Of a stretch of 64,000 nucleotides of DNA, positions 37,354 through 47,294 are shown in pieces (positions within the stretch are counted from its first letter, which is position 1; each line of letters begins with the position of its first letter). Both the position numbers and the translations under genes were made by a program. The notes beneath the pieces were generated by a model that worked only from the letters and a program-made list of their open reading frames with translations, had not been told where the DNA came from and did not search any database. This DNA is from Actinomyces ruminis (GTDB taxonomy: Bacteria; Actinomycetota; Actinomycetes; Actinomycetales; Actinomycetaceae), in the NCBI RefSeq assembly GCF_002154335.2, contig NZ_MTPX02000051.1, forward strand, positions 62,001 to 126,000, given 5' to 3'.

Positions 37354-38785
37354 GTGTCCACCGCTTCCCCGACCAGCCGCAGCCTGACCCGAGGCCTGCC
37401 CTGGGTCCTGGTCGGCAACGTCTTGTACATGGCCTCGGCGGCCCTGCTCACGCTGGTGCTGCCGCGCATCATCTCCGTGGCCGATTACGGGCTGTGGCAG
37501 CTGTACCAGTTGTATGTCATGTACTTCGGCTACGTGACCTTCGGTTACACCGACGGCGTCTACCTGAGCCTGGGCGGTCGGCGCTGGGCGGACATGCCCG
37601 GCCCGCGTCTGTCCGCCGGCCTGATCCGGCTGTTCGCCCTGGACCTGGCGGCCTGTATCGGCCTGGTGGTGTGGGTGTGGGCGGCCGCTCCGCCTCAGCA
37701 GCGGGGTCTGATCCTGGTGCTGGCCGGGCTGGGCGCCGTGTTCTACGTGCCGCGCACTCTGGTCACCGTGGTGCTGCAGATCGCCGGTCGGGCACGAGCC
37801 TTCGCCCTGGGCACGGTGGTGGAGCGGCTGGTGACCTTCGTCGGCGTCGGCGGGGCGCTGCTGTTCGGGGTGCGGGCGGTGATCGTGTTCATCGTTTTCG
37901 ACGTGCTGGGCAAGGCCCTGGGCCTGATCATCGCGGTGCTCATCGCCCGTGGCGTGTTCCTGGCCCGCCCCGACCTGAGCTGGCAGGCGCCCGGGAGTTC
38001 CTCGTCGACTGCGGGGCGGGCATGTTTGTGTTGGTGTCCAACCTGGCTGCTGCCTGATCACCTTCGTGGTGCGCTGGGCGGTGGAGGACCGCTGGGGTAT
38101 TGAGATGTTCGCCCAGGTGTCCCTGGCGTTCCAGTTCACCACCATGTTCATGGTGCTGGTCAACTCCGTGTCGATCTCGGTGTATCCGCAGTTGAGCAAC
38201 CTGGACCGCGCCCAGTACGCCGACGCTTATGCGGCCCTGCGCTCGCGGTTCGTCACGCCGCTGGTGCTCATGCTCGGCCTGTACTTCCCGCTGGCCTGGG
38301 TGCTGGGCTTGTGGCTGCCCAACTACGGGCAGGCGATCTTCTTCCTGGCGCTGTTGTTCCCCCTGAGCGTGTATGAGACCAAGAGTCGGGGGCTGTCGGT
38401 GGTGTTCCTGAAGGTCATGCGGCGGGAGCGGTTGATGGCCGTGATCAACGTGGCCTGCTTGGGACTGGCCGTGGTGGGCACGTGGTGGACCGTCTACCTG
38501 TGGGGGTCGGTGACTGCGGCCGTATTCCTGATCGCGATGGTCTCGGCGGTCCGCTCGATAGCTTCGGAGGTGTTGATCAACCGCCTCATTGGCGTGCCGA
38601 TTCTGGCCGACACCCTCACCGAGCTGCTGGTGTGTGCCGTGTTCCTGGGAGCGGTAGCCGCGGGCGCGCCGCCGCTGGGGCTGCTCGCCGTGTACGCCAC
38701 CCTGGCCCTGTATGGCTATGTCCACCGCGATGCCCTGCCGGGGTTGGCGCCGCGCCGTCGTCGGAGGCGGCACCTCGCCGAGTAA
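37354..38785 (+). CDS. Polysaccharide flippase/oligosaccharide transporter (Wzx-like), two frameshifts
   Basis: MATE/MOP-fold membrane protein that would move lipid-linked oligosaccharide across the membrane. The GTG at 37354 follows GAGGAG. The first helices (LPWVLVGNVLYMASAALLTL, VLPRIISVADYGLWQLYQLY) have the classic Wzx start. After two single-base losses, near 37990 (CAGGCGCCCGGGAG) and 38053 (GGCTGCTGCCTGATC), the frame continues as REFLVDCGAGMFVLVSNLAA, then LITFVVRWAVEDRWGIEMFA, and a further run of helices. About 12-14 membrane segments and 477 residues are expected after repair. It is divergent from the rest of the cluster. Confidence 0.85.
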
Positions 38786-39253
38786 ACGGTCATCGATTCT
38801 GGTGGTGCGGCCCAACAGGCGGGGCGTGGCCCATGAGACAGGGATGAGCGATCGGGTCGGCGTCCTTGCGGACGGCCTCCTCTGCGCCGAGACCGGTGGA
38901 AGTCACGTGCCGAAACCGGTTGATGTGGTTCCCGGCCCCTGTTGGCCAGGCGGAGACCGGGCCTGACAGGGGCTGACGATTCGTTACTTACGATGACGCT
39001 TCGTACCTTCCGGTGGACACTTCTTGCCTTGACCCGACGGTTCGTGCCGCCGGGTGCCGAACCGTCGGTGGAAGTGCCGAAGCCCCGATGCCAACCGCCG
39101 AAGCGTCGAGGGAAGTGACGAACCGTTACCGAAGCCCACAAGCCGTCAAAGCACACCAAGAGACAAGGCCGGGCCGGGCACGACGGCGCAGACTGCCAAA
39201 ACCGACGACAAGCGCCGGCATCCTGCCCGACCGCGACTCGGCCGCCGCCATAT
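38786..39253. other. Gene-free gap between convergent flippase and polymerase genes
   Basis: About 470 bp where two genes converge. No credible protein frame is seen. The middle is the mirror-symmetric array at 38980-39122. No T-run terminator is visible, so the array may do that job. Confidence 0.6.
38980..39122. repeat. Mirror-symmetric TTCGT array with identical 20-21-20 bp phasing in both arms
   Basis: Forward cores (TTCGT; third copy TTCTT) begin at 38980, 39000, 39021 and 39041, spacings 20, 21, 20. Reverse cores (CCGAA; last ACGAA) begin at 39057, 39077, 39098 and 39118, spacings 20, 21, 20. Units outside the cores also pair: ATTCGTTACTTAC against the complement of GGAAGTGACGAACCG, and GACGGTTCGTGCC against TGCCGAACCGTC. 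The block is a long imperfect palindrome centred near 39051, made of four ~20-bp units per arm. It lies at the 3' ends of two convergent genes. Confidence 0.82.
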
Positions 39254-40847
39254 CTACCGACCTCGGTGCGTTACTAGTGCAGGTTTGGGTACGTTACCAG
39301 TGCCGGTCTCGCGAAGGAGGGCGGCGGCCAGGGACAGCACCGTCACGCCGAGCAGTGCCACCAGCACGCTGGGAGTCAGCCAGGTGCTCAGAAAACCGGT
39401 GGCGCTACCGCGCGGCGCCCACAACAGCGTCGGTACGATCACCAGGCGCAGGCCGTTGCGCAGTGGCTGTCCCTTGACCAGGGTGCAGGCCCACACGCAC
39501 ACGGCGCCGTAAACGGCCCCGCCCACCAGCACGCCCACGTAGCCGTAGTCGTAGAACAGCTCGGCGATAAAGGAGGAACCCGTGCCGCGACCGCTGAGGT
39601 ACTGCGGCCCCAGCAGCGTGTAGGCGAAGGCGTGGGTGAACGAGCCCCCGTGCAGGGCGTGCTCCACGGTGTTGCCGTGGTAGACCTGGGAGCCCAGCAG
39701 GCGGGCGGGCAGCCCGGAGTGCAGGAACTCGCCGGTGTACCAGTCCTTGGGGATGAAGTCGGCATAGGTGTAGGCGTTGCGCACCACCGTCGAGCTCACG
39801 CCCTGGCCGTACAGCAGCTGCAGGATCGGGTTGCGTCCGGCGGTGTCCGAGGCGACCGCGCCGACGCCCCGCGCCGACTCCACCGCGGTCAATGCGATGG
39901 CGACCAGTGGCACCGAGACGACGCCGATGAGCCGGCCCACCCTCCGATGCGCCAGGTGCCCGGCGGGTCCTGGTGGGCACGCACGATCCAGTAGCGAGGA
40001 TGATGACCATGCCGCCCACGAAGGTGCCGCGCTGCCCGGTCAGCAGGCTCAGCGCCAGGTAGACGGCCCAGCCGACGCTGGCGGCCGTGACCTGACGGCG
40101 GGGCGGGAACAGACCCAGGTAGATCGTCAGCACCAGCGGCAGCATGATCTCGATACGGCGCAACCCGTACATGGAACCGGAGGCGTCCTCCAGGTCGGAG
40201 AAGTCCGTGTAATAGGACAGGTAGCCGTTGGCCAGCACATAACGGGCCCGCAGCGCCACCGAGATCAGGGACAGGGCGAGCGTGACCCAGAACAGAAAGC
40301 GCACGATCGACGGGTCCGCCAGCACGGTGCCGCCGTCGGGAGCGGGGCCGAGACCTCGGCGGCGGCTGAACTCGGTAGCCTCGGTGCGGTCTGCCGCGTG
40401 CAGGCGCAGCTTCCCGGCGCGCCAGGCGCTCACGGCCAGTGCCCCGACCAGAATGCCGATCAGGCTCAGTGTCAGACACCACTGCAGGTGCGCGGTCTGC
40501 CCCGCCGGCGCCTGGCTGGTCTCGTAGTGGAAGAAGTCCACCGTGATCTCGCGCCCCAGCAGCAGCAGGAAGAAGGACACCAGGAAGGCCGCCAGGATGG
40601 TGCGCTCGGCCATGCGGGCGGTGGCGAACAGCAGCGCGTTCAGCCATAGCAGCAGGATGAGGGCCCAGGGAAGCGACGCCTGGCTGCCCAGGGCGAGGGC
40701 GAGCACGGCCAGATTGCACAGGGCGGCCACCACTGCCCGTCCGGGGCGGCGGCGGGCAAAGCGCTCGGCCCGGCGGCGACGTCGATCGTCCGTGCCCCTC
40801 ACCGCGTCACCGGGCGGTGGGACCTGTCCCCGATCCTGCCCGCTCAT
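39254..40847 (-). CDS. O-antigen-polymerase-like polytopic membrane protein (Wzy-type), two frameshifts
   Basis: About 531 residues after repair, with roughly 12 hydrophobic segments (AVVAALCNLAVLALALGSQA, LIGILVGALAVSAWRAGKL, FVGGMVIILATG-like, and near the end SVLVALLGVTVLSLAAALL). The large loops contain LEDASGSMYGLRRIEIMLPL and YGQGVSSTVVRNAYTYADFI. The layout suits a polysaccharide polymerase of the oligosaccharide repeat unit, but these proteins share little sequence, so the call rests on topology and on neighbours. Two lost bases lie near 39998 (CTCGCTACTGG) and 39942 (GGAGGGTGGGCC); repair reads LAYWIVRAHQDPPGTWRI, then VGRLIGVVSVPL. Its start overlaps the next gene's stop. Confidence 0.68.
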
Positions 40848-42126
40848 GCCTGCGCCTCCGGCAGGTCGGCGCGAGAATCCGTCTCCTCCAGCGGGCCCGC
40901 CAATGCCGCGGCGAAACGGGTGTACAGGGCACGTGCGTCACAGTGCTCCTCCCAGGTGCGGCGGGCGCCGGCACGCAGCTCGGCGTAGGTGTCCTCATCC
41001 AGGCCCGCAATCTGTTCGATGGCGTCGCGCACCTGCTGCGGGGTCGGATCGGCGGGCAGCAGGATCCCGTTGCTGCCGGTGCGCACTAGTTCGCCGGTGC
41101 CGCCCACGTCCGTGGCCACCACCGGGATACCCGCCGACAACGCCTCCATGATCGACACGGGCACGCCCTCGGAGGCGGAGACGTTGACCAGCAGGTGGCG
41201 GGGGGAGTGCACGTACTCCTCTACCAGGTCGCGTTGCGTACGAAGCCCCGCCAGGTGAGTTTCACGTTGTCGGGCAGCTCGGCGTCGGCCAGCGTCTGGA
41301 GCCGCTCGCGCAGTTCTCCTTCACCGAAGTGGTCCCAGCGGACCGGCAGATCGGTTCCGGCGAGCGCCTCGACCAGCAGGTCCAGGCGCTTGACGGGAAC
41401 GATCGTCGAGCAGGACACGATCCGCAGCCCCTCCCGGCGCGGCGGCACCACGGCCGGGATGCCGTGGTCGGTGGTGCCCAGGCGGGCGACGACGGCCTTG
41501 CCCGCCGCCTCCGGCTGCCGGTCCAGCAGGTAGCGCAGCCCGTGGTCGGCCACCAGGTAGATGCGGTCCAGGTCGGCCACCGTCTGCGCGCGCAGCGGCA
41601 GATAGCCGCGGGGGGAGTGCTCCTCGTACAGGTCGGCCCGGTGGGCGCGGGCCACCGATGCAGAACGCCGGAAGCGACGGCGCAGCCGGGCGGCCATATA
41701 GGGCTGGTAGGCGAAGCGGTAGGAGTAGAAGACCACCTCATCGTCCGGGTTCGCCCCGGCCTGCCGCAGGAGGCGGGCGACTTGTGCGGACTCGTGGCGG
41801 GCGCGGCTGAGGAACACGAATAGGGTTACCACCCGGGCCGGGCTCAGCCGGTGGCGGCGGGCCAGGTCGGCCAGTTCCCGGTACAGGTTGGCATCCCCCA
41901 GCACCCGGAAGGACCCCAGCAGGTAGAACAGGCGAGAGCGGAACGGAATCGCATGGGCGTGCATGCCCGCAGGCAGGGGGCGCACCTTGTCCCGCTGGTC
42001 CGCGCGCACCGACAGCGACATGATGTCCACCCGGTCGAATCCCGTGAGGTACTCCAGCTCGGTGGCCAGGAACGGCTCCCAGTTGCCCCAGGGGAAGGCA
42101 TTGGCCAGGATGACAAGCCGCTTCAT
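40844..42126 (-). CDS. Glycosyltransferase, GT4 (group 1) family, one frameshift
   Basis: Cytoplasmic GT-B glycosyltransferase extending the lipid-linked glycan. The ATG at 42126 overlaps the ATP-grasp gene's stop. The N-terminal domain begins KRLVILANAFPWGNWEPFLA. The linker carries REGLRIVSCSTIVPVKRLDL (donor phosphate-binding Lys) and VRWDHFGEGELRERLQTLA. After the break, the C-terminal donor domain has VNVSASEGVPVSIMEALSAG (the EX7E motif) and IPVVATDVGGTGELV. The loss is near 41228 (AACGCGACCTGG; AACGCGGACCTGG gives NADLVEEYVHS). Repaired length is 427 residues. Donor sugar cannot be told. Confidence 0.88.
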
Positions 42127-44627
42127 GCCGCCTCCCGCAGTTGGAAGGTCACCTGGGCGGCCAGGGCGGCGGCCCGTTGCCGACACTGCGCCAGGTCCTG
42201 CCCGCGCACCACCACCTGTCCCAGGCAATCGTTGGAGGAGGTGAAACCATCGACCGGGTCGCCCGGGCCGCGGAACACGGTCAGGTCCACGGCCCACTCG
42301 GGCAGGTCGGCGGGCACGGTCACGTCCGCGATGGTTCCGTGGGCGTCGGGGTCCGTGAGCATCATGGCCAGAGCCGCGCCGGGCCAGGGTGCGCGCCGCG
42401 CCCAGGTGCCGGGCACGTCCAGGTCCAGCGCCTCCCGGGCCACCAGTTCGTAGTAATCCAGTCCGTGCACCGCGCCCATCAACTCGGGCAGGCCGTTGGC
42501 TCCGGCCCGGCCGGTCAGCTCAATCACGTACACCTGGGAGTCGCAGCCCATCAGGTCGATGTTGATCGCGCAGTCGTCCAGCCCCAGAGCCGCCACCGCC
42601 GCGGCCGTGACCGCGCGGGCCCGGGTCGCCAGGGCGTCGTCGTCTAGGGGGACGTGGTGGCCTAGGGGAATCGGCATCCCCGCGGCCAGGTCGTCGCCGT
42701 GGACGGTCACGTGTATCAGTTCGCCATTGTGCACCAGCGCCTGCGCGCCGAACTCGCGGCCGTCCAGGAAGCGCTCGACGATCACCGCGCCGTGGCGGCT
42801 GAGGACGCGGGCGCGATCGAAGGCGGTGCGGGCCTGGGCGGGTGAGGCCACCTTGAACACGCCGGAAGAGCCCTGCAGGTCTGCGGCCTTGACCATGGCC
42901 GGCAGCCCGACGGTTTCCAGTGCGGCGTCCAGTTCCTCGGGGCTGGTGACCTCCCGGAACGGGGCGGTGGGCACACCCCGCTCGACCAGGCGGCGCTTCA
43001 TGGCCAGCTTGTCCATGCACAGCCGGGCGGCGGCGCGGCCGATTCCGCGCAGCCCCAACTCATCGACCACCGTGCCCAGCGCCTCCAGGCCCGTGTCCAG
43101 GCAGCTGGTGGCGACGGCGTCGATGCCGGCCAGGCGGGCCTCCCGGGCCACCGCGTCGGGGTCGAGCAGGTCCACGTCGATGGCCTCATCGGCCTCCTTC
43201 AGCCCCGGCGGCGATCCGGCGGTCAGGCTGGCGACCACCGCGGTGGCGCCCAGGCGCTTGACGGCGCGGATCAGCCCGAGCTGGCCGCGGCCGGCCCCGA
43301 TGATCAGCACGCGGCGGCCCCGCGCGGGCAGGGCGCCCGGCGTTGAGGCCATGGGACCGGAGGAGCCGACCGCCGGCCCCACCTCAATGCGGATCAGGTC
43401 GCGGGCCCGCTCGCAGGCGGCGACGGCGGTGGCGCGGTCGGGGGCGGAGGCAACCACCACCCCCAGGCGGTCCGTGCTGGAATGCAGCGGGGTGATGGCC
43501 TCGCCCGGCTGCGCCAGGGTGATGACGGCGTCGACGCCGGGTACGGCCTGCGCCTGCTCCACCCCGTGGAAGGCGCGCAGCACGCCCTCGGGGGCGGTCA
43601 GGAAGCGAATGGCGGCGGCCCGCCCGGAGGAAGGCGGCACCTCGATCTGCTCCCCGCAGGCCTGCCGCAGCACCAGGCCGATGAAATCGGTGCCGGTGGA
43701 GCCGGGCACCACATGGGAGGAAACGAAGTCACCGGCCATGCGACAGCCGAACTCGATGAGCACCGGACCGTGGTCCGTCAGCATCATCTCCACGTGGGCG
43801 GGGCCGAAGTGCATGTCCACGGCGGCCAGGCACTGCGCCACCAGGGCATGGGCGGCGGCCAGGGTATCGGCGTCCAGATCGGCGGGCTGGGTGTGGCCGG
43901 TCTCAATGAAGTGGGGGCTGCCGGTGGTGTCCTTGTCCGTGGTGGCGACCACGTGGTAGGTGCCGTCCACACACAGCACTTCGCAGCTGATCTCCCGGCC
44001 CACCAGCAGCTCCTCCACGATCACGGTCGGCTCGTGGGAGGGAGCCAGGGCGTAGTCCAGTGCTCGCGCCAGGTCCGCCTCACTGTCTACCTGTACGACC
44101 CCGCGTGAGCCGGAGGAGTCCAGGGGCTTGACGATGCAGGGCAGGCCCACCCGCGCAACGGCGGCGTGCAGCTCGTCCAGGTTGGTGGCCAGGGCGAAAC
44201 GCGGGTGGGGCACGCCTGCGCGGGCGACGGCCTGCAGCATCAGGGCCTTGTCGGTGCAGGCCGCGGCCGTGGCGGGGGAGACGGCGGGCAGGCCGTGCGC
44301 CTGGGCGACGGCGGCCATGGCGCGCACCGGCCGGTCCGTGCCCACCGAGGTGACCCCGGCCAGCTCGCGGCTGCGAGTCACGGCCAGCAGCCCCTCCACG
44401 TCGGTGGTGGACACGGCGGCGAACTCGTCCGCCAGGGCGGCCCCGGGCACATCCGGGTTGGCGTCCACCACGAGCGTGCGCATGCCCAGCTCGCGGGCCT
44501 TACGGATCATCGGCACCTGGAGCGGGGAACCGCCCAGGATCAGCACCGGTGGGCGTGCGGCAGCGGGGCGCTGCGGCGGTTCCGCGTCGGCGTGGGGCTG
44601 GAGGGCAGGGGTTTCAGGGACGGTCAT
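42123..44627 (-). CDS. Tandem double ATP-grasp ligase in the polysaccharide cluster
   Basis: 834 intact residues built from two homologous halves. Each has a Rossmann-like pre-ATP-grasp domain (PVLILGGSPLQVPMIRKARE at about 28; RRVLIIGAGRGQLGLIRAVK at about 435) and an ATP-grasp domain. First half: PCIVKPLDSSGSRGVVQVDS, VIVEELLVGREISCEVLCVD and HVEMMLTDHGPVLIEFGCRM. Second half: PAMVKAADLQGSSGVFKVAS, VIVERFLDGREFGAQALVHN and NIDLMGCDSQVYVIELTGRA. Metal-binding Glu and Asn/Arg residues look present in both. Such enzymes couple a carboxylate to an amine or other nucleophile. Its place between a glycosyltransferase and the priming transferase suggests aminoacylation or amidation of a sugar, but CarB-like amino-acid ligases are an alternative. 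Start ATG 44627. Confidence 0.8.
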   Translation of the reverse strand: MTVPETPALQPHADAEPPQRPAAARPPVLILGGSPLQVPMIRKARELGMRTLVVDANPDVPGAALADEFAAVSTTDVEGLLAVTRSRELAGVTSVGTDRPVRAMAAVAQAHGLPAVSPATAAACTDKALMLQAVARAGVPHPRFALATNLDELHAAVARVGLPCIVKPLDSSGSRGVVQVDSEADLARALDYALAPSHEPTVIVEELLVGREISCEVLCVDGTYHVVATTDKDTTGSPHFIETGHTQPADLDADTLAAAHALVAQCLAAVDMHFGPAHVEMMLTDHGPVLIEFGCRMAGDFVSSHVVPGSTGTDFIGLVLRQACGEQIEVPPSSGRAAAIRFLTAPEGVLRAFHGVEQAQAVPGVDAVITLAQPGEAITPLHSSTDRLGVVVASAPDRATAVAACERARDLIRIEVGPAVGSSGPMASTPGALPARGRRVLIIGAGRGQLGLIRAVKRLGATAVVASLTAGSPPGLKEADEAIDVDLLDPDAVAREARLAGIDAVATSCLDTGLEALGTVVDELGLRGIGRAAARLCMDKLAMKRRLVERGVPTAPFREVTSPEELDAALETVGLPAMVKAADLQGSSGVFKVASPAQARTAFDRARVLSRHGAVIVERFLDGREFGAQALVHNGELIHVTVHGDDLAAGMPIPLGHHVPLDDDALATRARAVTAAAVAALGLDDCAINIDLMGCDSQVYVIELTGRAGANGLPELMGAVHGLDYYELVAREALDLDVPGTWARRAPWPGAALAMMLTDPDAHGTIADVTVPADLPEWAVDLTVFRGPGDPVDGFTSSNDCLGQVVVRGQDLAQCRQRAAALAAQVTFQLREAA

Positions 44628-44658
44628 GAGGTGGCTCCTTGGTTTCCTTGACGCCGGT

Positions 44659-45318
44659 CTAGGCGGTTCTCTGGGCTTCCTTGGCGTCGGAGTAGACGGA
44701 CTTGCCGGTGAGCACGGTCTGGATGGTTTTGAGCACGATGCGCACGTCCAAGCCGAAGGACAGGTGATCGACGTAGTAGCAGTCGGCGGCGTAGCGTTCG
44801 GGCAGGGTGGTGGAGTTGCGGTAGAAGGCCTGGTTGTAGCCGGTAATGCCGGGCCTGACCGTGAGTCGCCGCCGCTCGTCCGCGCCCATGCGGTCCAGCG
44901 GCTTGGTCGCCAGGTTGGGGCGTGGCCCGATCAGACTCATGGTGCCGTTCAGAACGTTGAGGAACTGGGGCACCTCGTCGACGGAGGTGGTGCGCAGGAA
45001 ACGGCCCACCCGGGTCACGCGGGTATCGGTGCGGGAGGCGACGGAGGAGGAGTCCGCGTTGCGGATATCGGGGGCGCCCACGGACATGGAACGGAACTTG
45101 AAGATCCTGAAGGGGTGGCCGTGGCGCCCCCAGCGCTCCTGCCGGTAGAAGACAGGGCCGCCGTCGTCGAGCTTGATGGCGGCGCCCACACCGACAGTCA
45201 GTACGCCCAGCACCGGCATGACGGCGAGGGCGACGCCCACGTCCAGGGCGCGCTTGCCGTAGCGGGCGTAGAAGGTGCGTGGTTGCTTCCAGGTGCTCAG
45301 GGTCGCCTGGTTTGCCAT
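44659..45318 (-). CDS. Undecaprenyl-phosphate sugar phosphotransferase (priming bacterial sugar transferase)
   Basis: 219 residues of the PglC/WcaJ catalytic type. It begins with a short basic lead into the re-entrant membrane helix (KRALDVGVALAVMPVLGVLT). Catalytic motifs are LDDGGPVFYRQERWGRHGHP and FRIFKFRSMSVG, then RVGRFLRTTSVDEVPQFLNV (Asp-Glu pair), GTMSLIGPRPNLATKPLD, VRPGITGYNQ and YYVDHLSFGLDVRIVLKTI. It transfers the first sugar-1-phosphate to the lipid carrier. The multi-helix N-terminal domain of WcaJ-type enzymes is absent. It is the first gene of the minus-strand assembly operon (sugar transferase, ATP-grasp, glycosyltransferase, polymerase). Confidence 0.92.
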   Translation of the reverse strand: MANQATLSTWKQPRTFYARYGKRALDVGVALAVMPVLGVLTVGVGAAIKLDDGGPVFYRQERWGRHGHPFRIFKFRSMSVGAPDIRNADSSSVASRTDTRVTRVGRFLRTTSVDEVPQFLNVLNGTMSLIGPRPNLATKPLDRMGADERRRLTVRPGITGYNQAFYRNSTTLPERYAADCYYVDHLSFGLDVRIVLKTIQTVLTGKSVYSDAKEAQRTA

Positions 45319-45349
45319 AGGAGTTCCCCTTTCAGTGGCTTCACCGGGG

Positions 45350-45440
45350 CAGAGGTCAGGAATGGTCAGGTGTCAGGAGACAAACGGTCGGGAACAAGGT
45401 GGTCAGGAACAGGTACGGATAAGATAACGGTCAGGGCAAG
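45350..45440. promoter_or_regulatory. Leader of the polysaccharide operon with repeated GGTCAGG motifs
   Basis: Upstream of the sugar transferase start, GGTCAGG or GGTCGGG recurs about six times in 90 bp (near 45354, 45365, 45386, 45400 and 45431, plus GTCAGG at about 45373). On the transcribed strand these are CCTGACC. Irregular spacing argues against the phased-array family. It could be a multi-site operator or simple slippage. Confidence 0.3.
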
Positions 45441-45494
45441 TGCGCCCAGCTTAGCGGCTTTGTGGCGATGCGCGCACGGCGCCCGCGTGAGAGA

Positions 45495-46327
45495 TTAAGC
45501 GCCCAGCTCCCGGTCTCGGGCGATAGTGGCCTGTACGCCGTCGACAACGGCGGCGGAGAAACCAGCGCGCTCCAGCGCCACCAGCCCCGCCACCGTGGTG
45601 CCGCCCGGGGAGGAGACGGCGTCGATCAGGTCGGCGGGAGTGCGGCCGCGCTCGCCGTCGGCGGGGGCGGTCTTCGCGGCCTCCGCCTGCACGGTCAGAG
45701 CGGAGCCGAGCAGCGCCTGGGTGACGATCTGCACCGCCTGCGCCTTGGGGATGCCGGCCGCCACGCCGCCGCGGGCCAGGGCCTCGATGAACTGAAACAC
45801 GAAGGCGGGGGAGGAGCCCGCCAGGGCGGTGAATGCGGAGAAGTCCCGCTCGGCCAGTACCAGGGTGCGGCCCACGGTGCTCATGAGGCGTCGGCGGTCT
45901 CCAGATCGGTGTCCGTGGCCGCGGGACCCGCCGCCAGGGCGGTCATGGACTGGCCCACGGTGGCGGCCATGTTCGGCATGGCCCGCACCACCCGGGCGCC
46001 GGGAGGCAGCATCTCGGCCAGGCGCTCGGTACTCAGCCCGGCCGCGATGGAGAGCACCAGTGGGCGGCGGGCGGCCAGGACGTCGGCGAGCGGGGCCAGC
46101 ACTCCCGGCACCACGTGCGGCTTGACCGCGAGCACCACCACGTCGCTGGCCGCGACCAGATCCGCGGCCACGGGGACGTGCCGCGCCCCGGTGGCCTGTG
46201 CCAGGCGGGCGGCCGAGTCATGGGCGCTGGTCAGTAACACGTCGGTGGCGGGCGTGCCCGCCGCGATGGTGCCGCGCACGATCGCGCCCGCCATGTTGCC
46301 CGCCCCGATGAAGCCGTAGACCGTCAT
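45495..46327 (-). CDS. proC: Pyrroline-5-carboxylate reductase, one frameshift
   Basis: Last step of proline synthesis, NAD(P)H reduction of pyrroline-5-carboxylate. The N-terminal Rossmann motif is YGFIGAGNMAGAIVRGTIAA, then VVVLAVKPHVVPGVL, and VRAMPNMAATVGQSMTAL (the conserved RxMPN). After the break, the dimer-forming C-terminal domain has FTALAGSSPAFVFQFIEALA and SSPGGTTVAGLVALERAG (the ProC signature with PGGT). One C is missing near 45891 (GACGCCTCATGAGC); GACGCCCTCATGAGC gives DALMSTVGRTLVL and 277 residues. It is monocistronic, divergent from the SDR gene. Confidence 0.92.
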
Positions 46328-46401
46328 GGCTCCAGACTAGTAGACGGTCGCGGTTGCCGGTCCGGCACCGCCTGCGTCCTGTTTAAGGGGACAATGAGCG
46401 C

Positions 46402-47177
46402 ATGAGCCAAGCAACTGCCACCCCGGTTTCGTCCCCTGCTCCGCGTCGTGCCCTGGTCACCGGTGCCTCCACCGGCATCGGCGCGGCCACCGTCCGTCTG
46501 CTGCGCGCCCACGGATGGGAGGTGTTCGCCACCGCCCGTCGCAGTCAACGCCTGGCCGCGCTGAGCGAGGAGACCGGCTGCGCCTGGGGCGCCGCCGACC
46601 TGCAGCAGCCCGCCGACGTCGCCCGTCTGGTCGAGCAGGTGCAGGCCGACGGCCCGGTCGACGCCATCGTCAACAACGCCGGCGGCGCACTGGGCGCGGA
46701 CCCGGTGGCCGAGGGCAGCGTCGAGGAATGGGCCACCATGTACGAGCGCAACGTCCTGGCGGCGTTGCGCATCACTCAGGCGTTCCTGCCGCAAATGCGC
46801 GAGCGGGGCGGCGACCTGGTATTCCTGACCTCCACCGCCGCGCACGACACCTACCCCGGGGGCGGGGGTTATGTGGCCGCCAAGCACGCCGAACGGATCA
46901 TCGCCAACACCCTGCGTCTGGAACTGGTGGGGGAGCCCGTGCGCGTCATCGAGATCGCCCCGGGAATGGTGGCGACTGCCGAGTTCTCCCTGAACCGCTA
47001 CCACGGCGACAAGGATCGGGCGGCCGCCGTCTATGCGGCGTTGCCGAACCGCTGGTGGCCGAGGACATAGCCGAGTGCATCGTGTGGACGCTGGAGCGGC
47101 CCGCGCATGTCAACATCGACTCGCTCATCGTGCGTCCCCGGGCGCAGGCCTCCAACACGGTGGTGGCCCGCAGCTGA
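46402..47177 (+). CDS. Short-chain dehydrogenase/reductase, one frameshift
   Basis: Classical SDR: cofactor motif ALVTGASTGIGAATVRLLRA, ATARRSQRLAALSEETG (Arg after beta-2 suggests NADP), DAIVNNAGGALGAD, catalytic Ser in VFLTSTAAHDTYPGGGGY, and YxxxK in GYVAAKHAER. It resembles the YdfG/serine 3-dehydrogenase group. One G is missing near 47037 (TATGCGGCGTTGCC); TATGCGGGCGTTGCC gives AGVAEPLVAEDIAECIVWTL and 258 residues with the usual SDR C-terminus. Substrate unknown. Confidence 0.87.
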
Positions 47178-47294
47178 GGCAGCGGCCAATACACAGCTGC
47201 GCCACAGCGCCGGTACGTGGGTGATCCAGCCGCGGTGCCTAACTTCGGCTGCGCCTCGACATTGCGAGGTCTCCTACGCACCGAAAGGACTCAG

